A stretch of DNA of 64,000 nucleotides, from NCBI RefSeq assembly GCF_029395355.1, contig NZ_CP113913.1, positions 1,550,001 to 1,614,000 on the forward strand, written 5' to 3'. Both the position numbers and the translations under genes were made by a program. Of the stretch, positions 47,055 through 56,725 are shown one piece after another (positions within the stretch are counted from its first letter, which is position 1; every line of letters begins with the position of its first letter). This stretch comes from Bifidobacterium sp. ESL0800. GTDB taxonomy: Bacteria > Actinomycetota > Actinomycetes > Actinomycetales > Bifidobacteriaceae. The notes beneath the pieces were generated by a model, which was given only the letters and a program-made list of their open reading frames with translations, was not told where the DNA came from and searched no databases.

Positions 47055-47393
47055 TCAGATGGCGTCGCCGTCACGCTCGCCGGTACGCACGCGGACCACC
47101 GAATCCAGCGGGACGACCCACACCTTGCCGTCGCCGATGGTGCCTGTCCGGGCGGTTTTCACGATGATGTTGACCAATGTTTCGGCGTCGGCGTCGCGCA
47201 CCGCCACCTCCACACGGATCTTGGGGATGAGGTTGACCGAATAACTCGCGCCGCGATAGACCTCGGTATAGCCGTGCTGCTCGCCGCAACCGTTGACTTC
47301 GCTGACCGTCATGCCCTCGACGCCCGCGGCCGCAAGGGCGTCCCGGACTTCCTCAAACTTCGCTGGTTGAATAATCGCGGTAATCAGTTTCAT
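47055..47393 (-). CDS. glnK: Nitrogen regulatory protein PII
   Basis: 112 residues from ATG 47393 with GGAGATGG upstream. Complete PII: MKLITAIIQPAKFEEVRDAL, T-loop GEQHGYTEVYRGASY with Tyr51 conserved (the modification site in many bacteria), B-loop TGTIGDGKVWV, and C-loop VRTGERDGDAI. It senses 2-oxoglutarate and ATP/ADP and should control the ammonium channel encoded 74 bp upstream in the same operon. The neighbouring glnD seen in related actinobacteria is not present here. Confidence 0.96.
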   Translation of the reverse strand: MKLITAIIQPAKFEEVRDALAAAGVEGMTVSEVNGCGEQHGYTEVYRGASYSVNLIPKIRVEVAVRDADAETLVNIIVKTARTGTIGDGKVWVVPLDSVVRVRTGERDGDAI

Positions 47394-47466
47394 CGTTCCA
47401 TCTCCTGGCTTGCCGGTATCGGGTTGGCTCGGCAGCAACGGACGAGACGTCCTTCAACAATTGGTC

Positions 47467-48867
47467 TCATTGTTCAGTCTCCTTCGCGATTGCCACCGCC
47501 GTCGGCTTGGCAACGACCGACCTGACATTCTCAGAGTTGCCATGCACCTTGGAATAGCTGGGATAACGAACCGCCAGATCCATAAGCGTTCCACCCTTGC
47601 TCGTACTTGCCAAATCGTACGCGCTCTCGCCTTGGTCGGCAAGGTCGACGCCGGCCAGTTCCTGGTCCCCGTCCACCCTCCAGCCGACGGTCTTTTCGAG
47701 CGCGAAAGCGATGACGAACGTGACCACGGCGGAGTACACGACCGCGGCGAGCGCCACTACCACCTGCACCGCAAGCTGACGCCAGCTACCGCCCGCGAAA
47801 AGCCCCGCACCCTGCGCAAAGAAGCCGATGAGGATGGTACCGGCTAAGCCGCCGACGCCGTGTACGCCGACCACATCCAGTGAATCGTCGTAACCGAAAC
47901 GGAACTTGAGCCCGCACGCCAGGCAGGTCAGCACACCGACAATCGCGCCGATCGCCATGGCCCAGAGCGGCGAAACCACATCGGCGGCAGGCGTGATGCC
48001 GACCAAGCCGGCCACCATGCCTGAGGCCGCGCCGACCGCCGTGTAGTGGCCCGTGCGAATCTTCTCGGTAAAGCCCCAGCTCAGCATTGCCGCAGCGGCG
48101 GCCAGCGAGGTACTGACCCACGCATAACCGGCGACGCCGTTGGCCGCGAAGGCCGAACCCGAGTTGAAGCCGAACCAGCCGAACCAGAGCAGGAACGCAC
48201 CGAGCATGACGAAGGGGACGTTATGCGGACGGATCGGGACTTTGCCGAAGTCCTTGCGCTTGCCGATCAGCAGGACGATGACCAGAGCCGCCACGGCCGC
48301 GTTGATGTGGACGACCGTGCCGCCCGCGAAATCGTGGACCGGCGCACCGATGAGCCTGGAGATCAGACCGTCGGGCGAGAGCAGGCCGCCGTTCCAGACC
48401 ATGTGGGCCATGGGCGCGTAGTCCAGCGTCACCCAGATGGCGACGAAAATCATCCACGTGCTGTATTTGATACGTTCCGCAAGCGCCCCGGAAATGAGCG
48501 CGACGGCGATCATGGCGAAGGCGAGCTGGAAGGCGACGTCGATGCTCACCGGGTAGTTGTTGCCATTGGGGGTCAGGCCAGTGGTGGTGAAAACGCCGTC
48601 TTTGCCGGCCTTCATCGTGTCGCCGAGCAGGAAGCCGGTGGACGGTTCGCCGAAGATGCCGCCGATATCCTTGCCGCCCCAAGCGATCGACCAACCCCAC
48701 AAGGCCCAGATGATAGTGCTCACCGCAAGCGCACCCGCCGAGAGCATCAGCATGTTCAGCACGGCCTTGCGGCGCACCATGCCTCCGTAGAAGAACGCCA
48801 CCGCGGGCGTCATCAGAAAGACGAGCGACGCCGCGATCAACATCCATGCGGCATTTCCTGTATCCAT
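47467..48867 (-). CDS. amt: Ammonium transporter
   Basis: 466 residues from ATG 48867 with GAGGGGA upstream; longer in-frame starts are unlikely. Eleven-span Amt/Mep fold: AWMLIAASLVFLMTPAVAFFYGGMVRRK, DFAGGTVVHINAAVAALV (pore His), GVHGVGGLAGT (second pore His). The C-terminal cytoplasmic tail (about 70 residues) is longer and Ser/Lys-rich. It probably forms an operon with the PII gene 73 bp downstream; PII normally blocks the pore when nitrogen is ample. Confidence 0.96.
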   Translation of the reverse strand: MDTGNAAWMLIAASLVFLMTPAVAFFYGGMVRRKAVLNMLMLSAGALAVSTIIWALWGWSIAWGGKDIGGIFGEPSTGFLLGDTMKAGKDGVFTTTGLTPNGNNYPVSIDVAFQLAFAMIAVALISGALAERIKYSTWMIFVAIWVTLDYAPMAHMVWNGGLLSPDGLISRLIGAPVHDFAGGTVVHINAAVAALVIVLLIGKRKDFGKVPIRPHNVPFVMLGAFLLWFGWFGFNSGSAFAANGVAGYAWVSTSLAAAAAMLSWGFTEKIRTGHYTAVGAASGMVAGLVGITPAADVVSPLWAMAIGAIVGVLTCLACGLKFRFGYDDSLDVVGVHGVGGLAGTILIGFFAQGAGLFAGGSWRQLAVQVVVALAAVVYSAVVTFVIAFALEKTVGWRVDGDQELAGVDLADQGESAYDLASTSKGGTLMDLAVRYPSYSKVHGNSENVRSVVAKPTAVAIAKETEQ

Positions 48868-49029
48868 GTCGTGTCCCCTCACCAACCCCAAACGCGTACC
48901 TGGTCTGATGCGCGAATCGTATGGAGACATACAACACGGTCAACGTAAGGGGAAGTTTGACACGAGATTACGGCGATGTAAAGCACGCATCATCGCCGAA
49001 ACATGATGGTTACGTATCAGACAGGATTG
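48868..49029 (-). promoter_or_regulatory. Probable amt promoter region
   Basis: On the minus strand TTGACC (about 48938-48943) and TACGAT (about 48916-48921) lie 16 bp apart. Further up, GTAAC-n6-GTTTC (48998-49013) partly resembles an actinobacterial GlnR box. Both are weak. Confidence 0.35.
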
Positions 49030-49345
49030 CCGGGTTCCATGCAGAGACAATCACAAAATTGCGCCTCAAACTGTGATTATCTCCGCACATTCGCATCGGA
49101 TACAGAGCTAATCACAGAATAAACCCCAATACTGTGATTAGCTCTGCATATCCATGCCCGATACAGAGTTAATCACACAATGAGGCCCAAAACTGTGATT
49201 AACCCAGCACACCCACAACACAAATCACACAACCACGCCCCAAACCGTGATTAACTCTGCACACCCACAAAACAAATCACACAACCACGCCCAAAACCGT
49301 GATTAACTCCGCACAATCCGTTCCGTACAGAGAAAATCACACTAT
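49030..49345. repeat. Family-2 GTGATTA/AATCACA array, 5 copies, spacing 61-61-52-52
   Basis: GTGATTA half-sites begin at 49073, 49134, 49195, 49247 and 49299. Opposed AATCACA half-sites lie in each interval; in the best unit TACAGAGCTAATCACAG and CTGTGATTAGCTCTGCA form a 17-nt pairing arm with a 14-nt loop (about 49101-49148). The 52-bp units lack 9 bp between CTCTGCA and AATCACA. It lies between the ftsY stop and the amt start. Confidence 0.9.
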
Positions 49346-49434
49346 CTGCCCGACGATACGAAACCGCGCACCAACCATGGCTGGCTGATGCGCGGCTGAA
49401 GTTTACCGTCTCGTACAAATTGTGCTGACTTGCC

Positions 49435-50772
49435 TCAGGCGAGAATGCCGTCGACGAAGCCTTCCGGGTCGAAGGGCGCGAGGTCGTCGGGGCCTTCGCC
49501 TAGGCCGACGAGCTTGACCGGAACGCCCAGCTCCTGCTGCACGGAGATGACGATGCCGCCCTTGGCCGAGCCGTCAAGCTTGGAGAGCACGACGCCGGTG
49601 ATGCCGATGGCCTGCGCGAACACCTTGGCCTGGGCCATGCCGTTCTGGCCGGTGACCGCGTCGAGCACGAGCAACACCTCGCTCACGGGCAGGTTCTTTT
49701 CGGTCACGCGGCGAATCTTGCCCAGCTCGTCCATCAGGTTGGCCTTGTTCTGCAGACGGCCGGCGGTGTCGATGATCAGCACGTCGGTACCGTTCTCCTT
49801 GGCCTGTTTGGAGGCGTCGAAAGCGACCGAGGCTGGATCCCCGCCCTCTTTGGCGCTGCGGACGACGGGCACGCCGACCTTCTGCCCCCAGGTCTCAAGC
49901 TGGTCGGCGGCGGCGGCGCGGAAGGTGTCGGCTGCGGCGAGCATCACGGACTTGCCTTCCGAGACGAACAGGCGCGCGAGCTTGCCGGCGGTTGTGGTCT
50001 TGCCGGTGCCGTTGACGCCGACCATGATGATGACACTCGGCTTCTTGGCGTCGGGCTTGTCGGCCTCGAGCGCGCGGTCGGATTGGGCATTGACCAGGTC
50101 GATCAGCTTGGAACGCAGCGCCTCGCGCACGGCCTTCGGGTCCGAAGTACCGGTGATCCGGGCGTCGTTGCGCAACTCGTCCACCAGCTTCTCGCTGGCG
50201 ACGCTGCCGACATCGGCCAGCAACAGTGTGTCTTCGACGTCCTCCCAATCGGACTCGGAAAGCTGGTCTTTGGCGAGAATATTAAAGAGTACCCGACCGA
50301 ACGGGTTCGACGACTTGCTCAGTTTCTCCTTGAGGCGGACGGCACGTGAGGCTTTGGGCTCAGGAGTCTCGACATCTGGCTTCGCGTCAGTTTCTTTGTT
50401 TTTTCCGTTATGAGAAGATTCGGCACGCGATCCCGGCTTGGTTGCGTTCTTGGTTTGGGGGTTCTGCTCCGACTCGTCCTCGGCGCTTGGCGTTCCGCCC
50501 TCCGGAGATTTATCGGAGCTTTTCTCTTCCTTGGCTTTGCCGAATTTGCCGGCTTTTTCGGTATTCTTAACGGCTTTGCTTGATTCCTTGTTGTCGGCAT
50601 CATCTGACGAGTCGGCTTCCGTGCTTTTTGCATCGGCGGCAACATTGGCGTTCTGCGCATTTGCGCCGTTGTTCTTGTGCGCATGCGCCACCAATGCAGC
50701 CACGGCAATAAGCACGACGGCGACGACAACCAGCGCCGCAACGATAATCATCGGATTGATCATAAGAGTCAT
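49435..50772 (-). CDS. ftsY: Signal recognition particle receptor FtsY
   Basis: 445 residues from ATG 50772. N-terminal membrane span (about 5-30), then an acidic/basic low-complexity A domain to about 145 (DSSDDADNKESSKAVKN). The NG GTPase domain follows: GVNGTGKTTTAGKLA (G1, about 250), DTAGRLQNKANLMDEL (G3), TKLDGSAKGG (here VLSKLDGSAKGG, G4) and GLGEGPDDLAPFDP near the end. It docks ribosome-SRP complexes at the membrane. Confidence 0.96.
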   Translation of the reverse strand: MTLMINPMIIVAALVVVAVVLIAVAALVAHAHKNNGANAQNANVAADAKSTEADSSDDADNKESSKAVKNTEKAGKFGKAKEEKSSDKSPEGGTPSAEDESEQNPQTKNATKPGSRAESSHNGKNKETDAKPDVETPEPKASRAVRLKEKLSKSSNPFGRVLFNILAKDQLSESDWEDVEDTLLLADVGSVASEKLVDELRNDARITGTSDPKAVREALRSKLIDLVNAQSDRALEADKPDAKKPSVIIMVGVNGTGKTTTAGKLARLFVSEGKSVMLAAADTFRAAAADQLETWGQKVGVPVVRSAKEGGDPASVAFDASKQAKENGTDVLIIDTAGRLQNKANLMDELGKIRRVTEKNLPVSEVLLVLDAVTGQNGMAQAKVFAQAIGITGVVLSKLDGSAKGGIVISVQQELGVPVKLVGLGEGPDDLAPFDPEGFVDGILA

Positions 50773-50997
50773 GCTTCAAGATTATTGGCGAGACCCGACG
50801 CAAAGCGCGCGTCCGAACCCATGGTTTCCAAAAGAAACTGTACAAATTTTCATGGTATCGTTCAATAACCATGGGTTAGGGTGAGTCTGAATGTGGAAGA
50901 ACACACTCAAACCAGAAACAAAAACATCTTTTATCAAGCAAAGTAATCATCGATCAACAATTCCATTTTGGGCGCGAGCCTCACCTACAATATAACT

Positions 50998-51756
50998 ATG
51001 TCAAATGCTTCCAGAATGACTTCGTACCAACGTCGCGAACAGCTCATCACCGTCGGGCGCGGGCTTTTTGCCGCCAAAGGCTACGAAGCGGTGAGCGTGG
51101 AGGAAATCGCGGCCGCCGCGAAGGTCTCGAAACCCATCGTCTACGAACATTTCGGGGGCAAGGAAGGCCTTTACGCCGTCATCGTCGACCGCGAGATGCA
51201 GAAGCTGACGAGCACGCTGATCAACGCGCTTTCCGCCGGCGACACTCATCCGCGCCAGATCGTGGAGCGCACGGCCCTGGCACTGCTCACCTATATCGAG
51301 GAAAATTCCGAGGGCTTCAACGTGCTCGTGCGCGACTCCCCCACCACCGACCCGGCCGGTTCGTTCAGTTCGCTGCTGGGCGACGTCAGCCTGCGCGTCG
51401 AGGAAATCCTTACGAAGGCGTTCAAACAGCATAAGCTGCCGGCAAAAGGCGTTCCGTATTACGCGCAGATGCTCGTGGGCATGACCGTCTTCACCGGCCA
51501 GTATTGGGCCGCGAACCAGAAGAAGATCGACAAGGAGCAGCTCGCTGCACACATCGTCAACCTCGCCTGGCACGGCCTCTCGCGCCTCGAAGCCAAGCCG
51601 AAGCTGCAATTCGAGAACGACCTGAACGACGATTTGGGCGACGACGCGGGCGCCGGCAAAGGCGACGGAGACGGCAAAGGCAGCAAAGGCGACAGCACCG
51701 GAAACAGCGAAAAGAGCAACGCCACAAATACCAAAGACCCCGAAATACGCAAATAA
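50998..51756 (+). CDS. TetR-family transcriptional regulator
   Basis: 252 residues from ATG 50998; ATG 51016 is also possible. No ribosome site is seen; TACAAT at 50986-50991 could be a -10 box placing the start codon at the 5' end, so the mRNA may be leaderless. HTH at about 15-60: ITVGRGLFAAKGYEAVSVEEIA, AKVSKPIVYEHFGGKEGLY. The C-terminal ~45 residues are a Gly/Asp/Lys/Ser-rich disordered tail (GAGKGDGDGKGSKGD). The target is unknown; it is followed by a GT2 gene on the same strand 194 bp later. Confidence 0.88.
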   Translation: MSNASRMTSYQRREQLITVGRGLFAAKGYEAVSVEEIAAAAKVSKPIVYEHFGGKEGLYAVIVDREMQKLTSTLINALSAGDTHPRQIVERTALALLTYIEENSEGFNVLVRDSPTTDPAGSFSSLLGDVSLRVEEILTKAFKQHKLPAKGVPYYAQMLVGMTVFTGQYWAANQKKIDKEQLAAHIVNLAWHGLSRLEAKPKLQFENDLNDDLGDDAGAGKGDGDGKGSKGDSTGNSEKSNATNTKDPEIRK

Positions 51757-51950
51757 TACAAATAACGCAGCCAAACCAAACAAACCAAACAAATCAGGCA
51801 ATAGAAAATAGTCCGTCTGACGACAGTTTCGCGCGATATACCGCCGAAAGTAATGCAGCTCACGCACGCAACCCCGCCATTGACGGGTTTACATGGTAAA
51901 TTAGCTGGTGTCCGCCGCACCAACGCGGCGAATTCCGATAATGAGGAATC

Positions 51951-52988
51951 ATGCCGCAAACTAGCTTGAAAACGCTTACTTTCGTTGTGCCCGCATTCAA
52001 TATGAGCGCCTACCTTGAGCGTTGTGTTTCGTCGTTGACAGCCATTGACGACAACGACGACATCGAAGTGCTGATCGTCGACGACGGTTCATCCGACGGC
52101 ACGCCGGAACTTGCGGATCGGCTTGCGGCGGCGAAACCCGGCATCGTTCACGTCATCCATCAGAAAAACAAGGGTCATGGCGGCGCGGTCAATACCGGCA
52201 TCGCCAACGCCGAAGGCATGTATCTCAAAGTCGTCGACGCCGACGATTGGGTGGGTGCAGCCTCACTGAAGCAGCTTATGAACGTAATGCGTCGGCAACA
52301 CAACGCCAGCGAACCGATCGACATGTTCGTCACCGATTACGTCTACGACAAAGTCGGCAAGCGACGCAAACACGTCGTCAAATTCGACAGCGTCATGGCC
52401 GCGGACAAGCGCTTGGTCTGGGACGATCTCAAACATTTCGGCATCGCGCAATACATGATCATGCACGCGCTCATTTTCCGCTCTGACGTGCTGCGGCAGG
52501 CCCAGACCCAGCTGCCCGAGCACACGTTCTACGTCGATTTCATCTACGCCTACCAGCCGTTCCCGTGGGTGCGAACGCTCATGTACGTCAGCACGCCGCT
52601 CTACCACTACTTCATCGGGCGCGACGGCCAGAGCGTGCAGACCGACGTCATGATCCGGCGCGTGGACCAGCTGGTGCGCGTCAACCGCGCGATGGTCGCC
52701 GCCACCCCCGAGCGCAAGAACGTGCCCGACGGGCTTTACCGCTATATGATCCACTTCCTCTCCATCGAAAGTGTCGTCGCTAGCGTGTTCCTCATCCTTT
52801 CGCGCCAGCCCGCAAACTACCAGATCAAGCGGGAACTCTGGGACAACCAGCGCGCGGTTTCGCCTCAGATCGCACGCGACGTACGTCGCCAGTTGCCTTC
52901 CCGCGCCATCAACCTGCCCGGTTCGCTCGGCCGCTGGATCATCCGCATGGGCTACCGTATCTCGGAACGTATCATCGGTTTCAACTAA
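51951..52988 (+). CDS. GT2-family glycosyltransferase
   Basis: 345 residues from ATG 51951 with GAGGAA upstream. GT-A fold: FVVPAFNMSAYLERCVSSL, LIVDDGSSDGTPELAD, KNKGHGGAVNTGIANA and the metal-binding KVVDADDWV. No membrane span. It could add a sugar to a surface glycan or glycolipid. It stands alone, outside the polysaccharide island. Confidence 0.88.
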   Translation: MPQTSLKTLTFVVPAFNMSAYLERCVSSLTAIDDNDDIEVLIVDDGSSDGTPELADRLAAAKPGIVHVIHQKNKGHGGAVNTGIANAEGMYLKVVDADDWVGAASLKQLMNVMRRQHNASEPIDMFVTDYVYDKVGKRRKHVVKFDSVMAADKRLVWDDLKHFGIAQYMIMHALIFRSDVLRQAQTQLPEHTFYVDFIYAYQPFPWVRTLMYVSTPLYHYFIGRDGQSVQTDVMIRRVDQLVRVNRAMVAATPERKNVPDGLYRYMIHFLSIESVVASVFLILSRQPANYQIKRELWDNQRAVSPQIARDVRRQLPSRAINLPGSLGRWIIRMGYRISERIIGFN

Positions 52989-52994
52989 ACACGT

Positions 52995-53090
52995 TCAAAC
53001 GGGAATACAAACTCGTATCAATATGAATACGGACAGGCCGATGAGCATGATTTCGCGATGGCCGTCGTCCTCGCCCTGGCTTTCAGCCAT
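52995..53090 (-). CDS. Possible 31-aa single-span protein after fhs
   Basis: ATG at 53090, nine bases after the formate-THF ligase stop, opens a 31-codon frame: an acidic N-terminus (MAESQGEDDGHRE) and one hydrophobic segment (IMLIGLSVFILIRV). No ribosome site; re-initiation after fhs would be needed. It could be chance. Confidence 0.25.
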   Translation of the reverse strand: MAESQGEDDGHREIMLIGLSVFILIRVCIPV

Positions 53091-53099
53091 ATAGCGGTC

Positions 53100-54671
53100 T
53101 CAGACGATTTTGGGCATCGGGGTCGTGAGCGAGGTGGTGAGATTGACCTGCACCACGCCGGCACCGAAATGCGGCTCGACTTTTTTGAGTGTCACGGTGC
53201 GCTCGTCGGCTGCGGCGGAATCGTCGTCGGTCATCGTGGCCGGGGATTTCACCGCCACCACCGCGAGGTCGTCGACGCTCGTGCCGACGCCGTTGCACAG
53301 TTCGGTCGCGGAGGCAAGGGAATCGGCGAAACCTTCCTTGAACAGCACGCGGTCAGCAGGGACGCCGTACGCGTTGCCAGCAATCCACTTCACGTCCTCG
53401 ACCAAGCCCATGCCCTTGTGACTGGCACGGTTGTTGGCGGCTTCCGGATCGGCTGCATCGGCCGGAGCCGACGCGTTGGTAATATTCTTGGAACCATTCG
53501 CGTCTTCGAGCGCACCGACGAACGCATCAAGCTGCGGGGCCAGCGCCTCGCCACCATCACGGAAGAGATTGCCGATGATGGGCTCACGGAAGTTGAGCGA
53601 CTTGGCGGTGTCGCGCAGGGAGGCGATCTGGTCGTCCTCGCCGTCCCAGAGGTTGACCAGCGGGAAGGTCGGAATGCCAAGGCTTTCAAGGCGATGGACA
53701 TGGAAGGGGTAGCGCCAGGAAAGCGCCGGGTCGTCGCGCCAGGTCGAGGCGCGGGTGACCACCACCGCGGCGGCCGGCCACTGGGCACCGAACTCGCGGC
53801 AGGCGATGTCGAGCCACTTCTGGGCTCCGGCGTCGGCGCCATAGCCGGCCTCGACGACGACGACATCGTGCAGCGCGCACGCCATCTCGACCGAAATCAG
53901 GCTGGGAATGCCCAGCGACACGTTGGCGAACGGACCACAGTGCACGTAAACCGGCGAGCCGTTGACCGTCTCGGTTTTGGCTGGCTTCACCGCGTCGCCA
54001 AGAATGCCGGTGATGCGCCAGAGGTCAATGAACTCGCCGAAAGTGACGGGCTTGCCGTCCTTGGTGCCCGCCACCATCTTTGAAACACGCTGCGAAATCT
54101 CGTCCATGGAGCGCGAGAGCACGACGATCTGCATCAGCTCGCAGGTCGGGGTCAGCACCACCCGTTCAGGCACGTTGCCTTTGTTGCGGTCCACGGCGAT
54201 CTGGCGCAGCGAGCGCGACGGCACTTCGGAGACGCGCGGCACCAGAATCGTGTCGATCCGCCCGTCGTCCACGGCCTTCTCCGCGAAGGAGACCAGCAGG
54301 TTCTGCGCGTTCTCGATGGCCGCCATCTCGCCGCACAGGCCCCAGTCGATCAGCTCGGGGTGTGAGAGCGAGGACTTGCCACCGCCCGAGGCCCCGCCCT
54401 TGGAGCCAGCCGCGGTGATGCCCATGCTCGGCTGACGCAGCACGGCGGTCGCGTCAATGCCACGAGCGCGCAACGCGTCGATCAGCGCGATGGTGGTGGT
54501 GGTCTTGCCTTCGCCGCGCGAAGCCTTCAGCGGGGTGTCGGCGGTGACAAGAATGACCTGCCCATGCTTGCGCGGCTCGTCGGCGTGGTCGCGCAGATGA
54601 TCGAGGTAACCGAACGCGTCGATTTTCTGGACCAAACCATACTGGGTCGTGAATTGATCGATCAATGCCAT
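53100..54671 (-). CDS. fhs: Formate--tetrahydrofolate ligase
   Basis: 523 residues from ATG 54671 with AGGT upstream. It joins formate to THF with ATP to give 10-formyl-THF for one-carbon metabolism. Family marks: PLKASRGEGKTTTTIALIDALRARG (P-loop, about 50), LRQPSMGITAAGSKGGASGGGKS, SLGIPSLIS, VVVEAGYGADAGAQKWLDI. It is somewhat shorter than the ~556 residues common in other bacteria, mainly in the C-terminal part, but the motifs are intact. Formate from pyruvate-formate lyase would be the natural substrate source. Confidence 0.95.
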   Translation of the reverse strand: MALIDQFTTQYGLVQKIDAFGYLDHLRDHADEPRKHGQVILVTADTPLKASRGEGKTTTTIALIDALRARGIDATAVLRQPSMGITAAGSKGGASGGGKSSLSHPELIDWGLCGEMAAIENAQNLLVSFAEKAVDDGRIDTILVPRVSEVPSRSLRQIAVDRNKGNVPERVVLTPTCELMQIVVLSRSMDEISQRVSKMVAGTKDGKPVTFGEFIDLWRITGILGDAVKPAKTETVNGSPVYVHCGPFANVSLGIPSLISVEMACALHDVVVVEAGYGADAGAQKWLDIACREFGAQWPAAAVVVTRASTWRDDPALSWRYPFHVHRLESLGIPTFPLVNLWDGEDDQIASLRDTAKSLNFREPIIGNLFRDGGEALAPQLDAFVGALEDANGSKNITNASAPADAADPEAANNRASHKGMGLVEDVKWIAGNAYGVPADRVLFKEGFADSLASATELCNGVGTSVDDLAVVAVKSPATMTDDDSAAADERTVTLKKVEPHFGAGVVQVNLTTSLTTPMPKIV

Positions 54672-54898
54672 GCCATACCTGCTTTCAACACGTTGGAAAT
54701 ACTCTAAAATCCCGCGGAGCCTTATCGGCACATGCGCTTAAATCTGCGCGCAAGCCAACGTCCGATATCACCGCGGCCAATATCCCAAGCCTATCAGCAG
54801 ACGTCGCCGCATAGCACAAAAGTCGGCCGACATGAAATCTAAAACACGGAATACCGCCGTTCCTAGTTTCGTATCGACCGACCTTTGTGCTCAGTTCG

Positions 54899-56515
54899 TC
54901 AGTTATCAGACCTATTGAAGCCGTTGGCCATCTTCATCGAGACCGTGTAGAGCACCGTGTCGAGCAGCACGTCGGTCTCCTTCTTGACCTGGTCGGCCAT
55001 CGACTGGTTGGCGGCGCGCAGGATCTCGCGCACCTCGGCGTTGCGGGTCGCGGCGATGACTTGGTCGGGCTCCATCGGCTCGACGTCGCCGTCCGGATTG
55101 CCGGCGTTGAGCTCGGCCTGAGCCATCGATTCGGCGCTGGCCTCCTGGTCGCCGCCCAGACGCGCGACCTGCTCATCGGTGGCGGCGACCATACGGTGCG
55201 CCATGCCGCCAGTCAGCTCCTGGTAGCGCTCGATGGCGTTGGCGGTGTCGGAGAAGGCGGAATTGCACAGCGCCGCGATGATGCGGTTGGCCCAGTAGAA
55301 GTTCTCGCTCGTCACGCGCGTGGTGGTGGCCTCGAGATAGGCCGGCGTGGCGTCGACGTTCGGATAGAACGGCACCAACGTGTTGAACGGGTTGGAGCCG
55401 TAGGAGACCCACTGGATCGCGCGGTCGGACTGCGGGCGGTACGGGCGGATCTGCATCACGGAAAGCTGCGACTGGCGGTTGATGCCGATGGTGCGGTACA
55501 TGTGGCGGGTGTGCTCGTCGCCGCGGTGGCCGTACGGATCGTAGGGCGTGCCCTGGTAGTGCGAGCTCAGCACGTACTTGACGTCCTCGATGGTGATCTT
55601 GCGCTCCGGCTGGCGGGCCCACGGGATGTCGTCGGACTCCGGGGTATGGTCGGCCTCGGGGCCGTCCCAGACCTCGTCGTAGGGGTTGAGGGTCCGCTGC
55701 ATGTACCAGGCACGCGGGGTGTTGTAGACGTGGTCGGAATCGGAGTGCGAGCCGAAAGCGTCGCGCGGGTTGAACGGCGTGGTCGCCTCGACGGCGAGGT
55801 CGAGATGGTTGGCCTCGATGAACTCGTTCAGGTCGGCCGAGCACATGCAGTTCTCCTGCTCGCCCAAGGCGTCCTCGAGGTCGAACTCGTCGATGCCCAG
55901 CTGATTCGGCATCGTCACGTAGGCCTCGTCCGGCACGCGCTTGGCGATCCAGTGGTGGCCGCCGACGGTCTCCAACCACCAGATCTCATTGGAATCGCTG
56001 AAGGCGACGCCGTTCATCTCGTAGGTGCCGTACTGCTCCAGCAACGCGCCCAGGCGTTCGACACCTTCGCGGGCCGTCTTGATGTAGGGCAGCACGATGG
56101 TCAGGAAGTCTTCCTCGCCGATGCCTCCAGCGACCTCGGGCACGTAGCCCTCCTCGCCCTCTTTGCCTTGGGCTTTCGTGAATTCCACGAACGGATCGGC
56201 ACCGAGCACGCGCTCGTTGGTGGTCAGCGTCTCGGTGGCGCTCATGGCCACATTCGCCTCGTTGACGCCGGCCTCGCCCCAGATGCCTTCCTTGGTGTCG
56301 GCATTGGGCATGGAGGTATATTGCATCGGGTTGTCGGGCAACTCGACCTCAACGTGGCTCAATACGCTGCGGTAATGCCGCGGCTGGTCCTCGGGCTTGA
56401 CAACGACGAAACGCTTGGGGTTGAACTCCCCGTTCGCCGAATCCTCGTTGCGCGCGATGATGGTCGAGCCGTCATAGCTCGCGTCCTTGCCGACCAGAAT
56501 GGTGGTGCATGCCAT
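54899..56515 (-). CDS. pepD: Peptidase C69 family dipeptidase
   Basis: 538 residues from ATG 56515 with GAGAGGAAA upstream. N-terminus [26 protein letters not shown]: Cys3 is the family nucleophile, so the start is well fixed. Further C69 blocks: [47 protein letters not shown]. Cytoplasmic dipeptidase with broad specificity in lactic and bifidobacteria. Confidence 0.95.
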   Translation of the reverse strand: MACTTILVGKDASYDGSTIIARNEDSANGEFNPKRFVVVKPEDQPRHYRSVLSHVEVELPDNPMQYTSMPNADTKEGIWGEAGVNEANVAMSATETLTTNERVLGADPFVEFTKAQGKEGEEGYVPEVAGGIGEEDFLTIVLPYIKTAREGVERLGALLEQYGTYEMNGVAFSDSNEIWWLETVGGHHWIAKRVPDEAYVTMPNQLGIDEFDLEDALGEQENCMCSADLNEFIEANHLDLAVEATTPFNPRDAFGSHSDSDHVYNTPRAWYMQRTLNPYDEVWDGPEADHTPESDDIPWARQPERKITIEDVKYVLSSHYQGTPYDPYGHRGDEHTRHMYRTIGINRQSQLSVMQIRPYRPQSDRAIQWVSYGSNPFNTLVPFYPNVDATPAYLEATTTRVTSENFYWANRIIAALCNSAFSDTANAIERYQELTGGMAHRMVAATDEQVARLGGDQEASAESMAQAELNAGNPDGDVEPMEPDQVIAATRNAEVREILRAANQSMADQVKKETDVLLDTVLYTVSMKMANGFNRSDN

Positions 56516-56725
56516 AATTGTTTCCTCTCCTGAAATGAAATGACCAAGTGCTGATTACTAATCATAACGACTGGATGCCAATACTGTTTTCATGATAGAT
56601 GCCTGCTCGCACATGAAGATCATCTTGGGTCAGAACCAACCCCACTGCTCTGTTCGGGTCGACTGTACGCATCTGCACGCACAGACCCTTGGCCTCCATC
56701 CGCTTATTCCTCATTTTGAACGTCT

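Noticed and set aside
48998-49013. GlnR box upstream of amt
   Set aside because: One half fits (GTAAC) but the second half (GTTTC) does not match the GAAAC form; kept only as a weak note in the promoter entry.
54887-56533. 548-codon frame antisense to the C69 dipeptidase
   Set aside because: Same shadow pattern; the dipeptidase has conserved motifs and a ribosome site.
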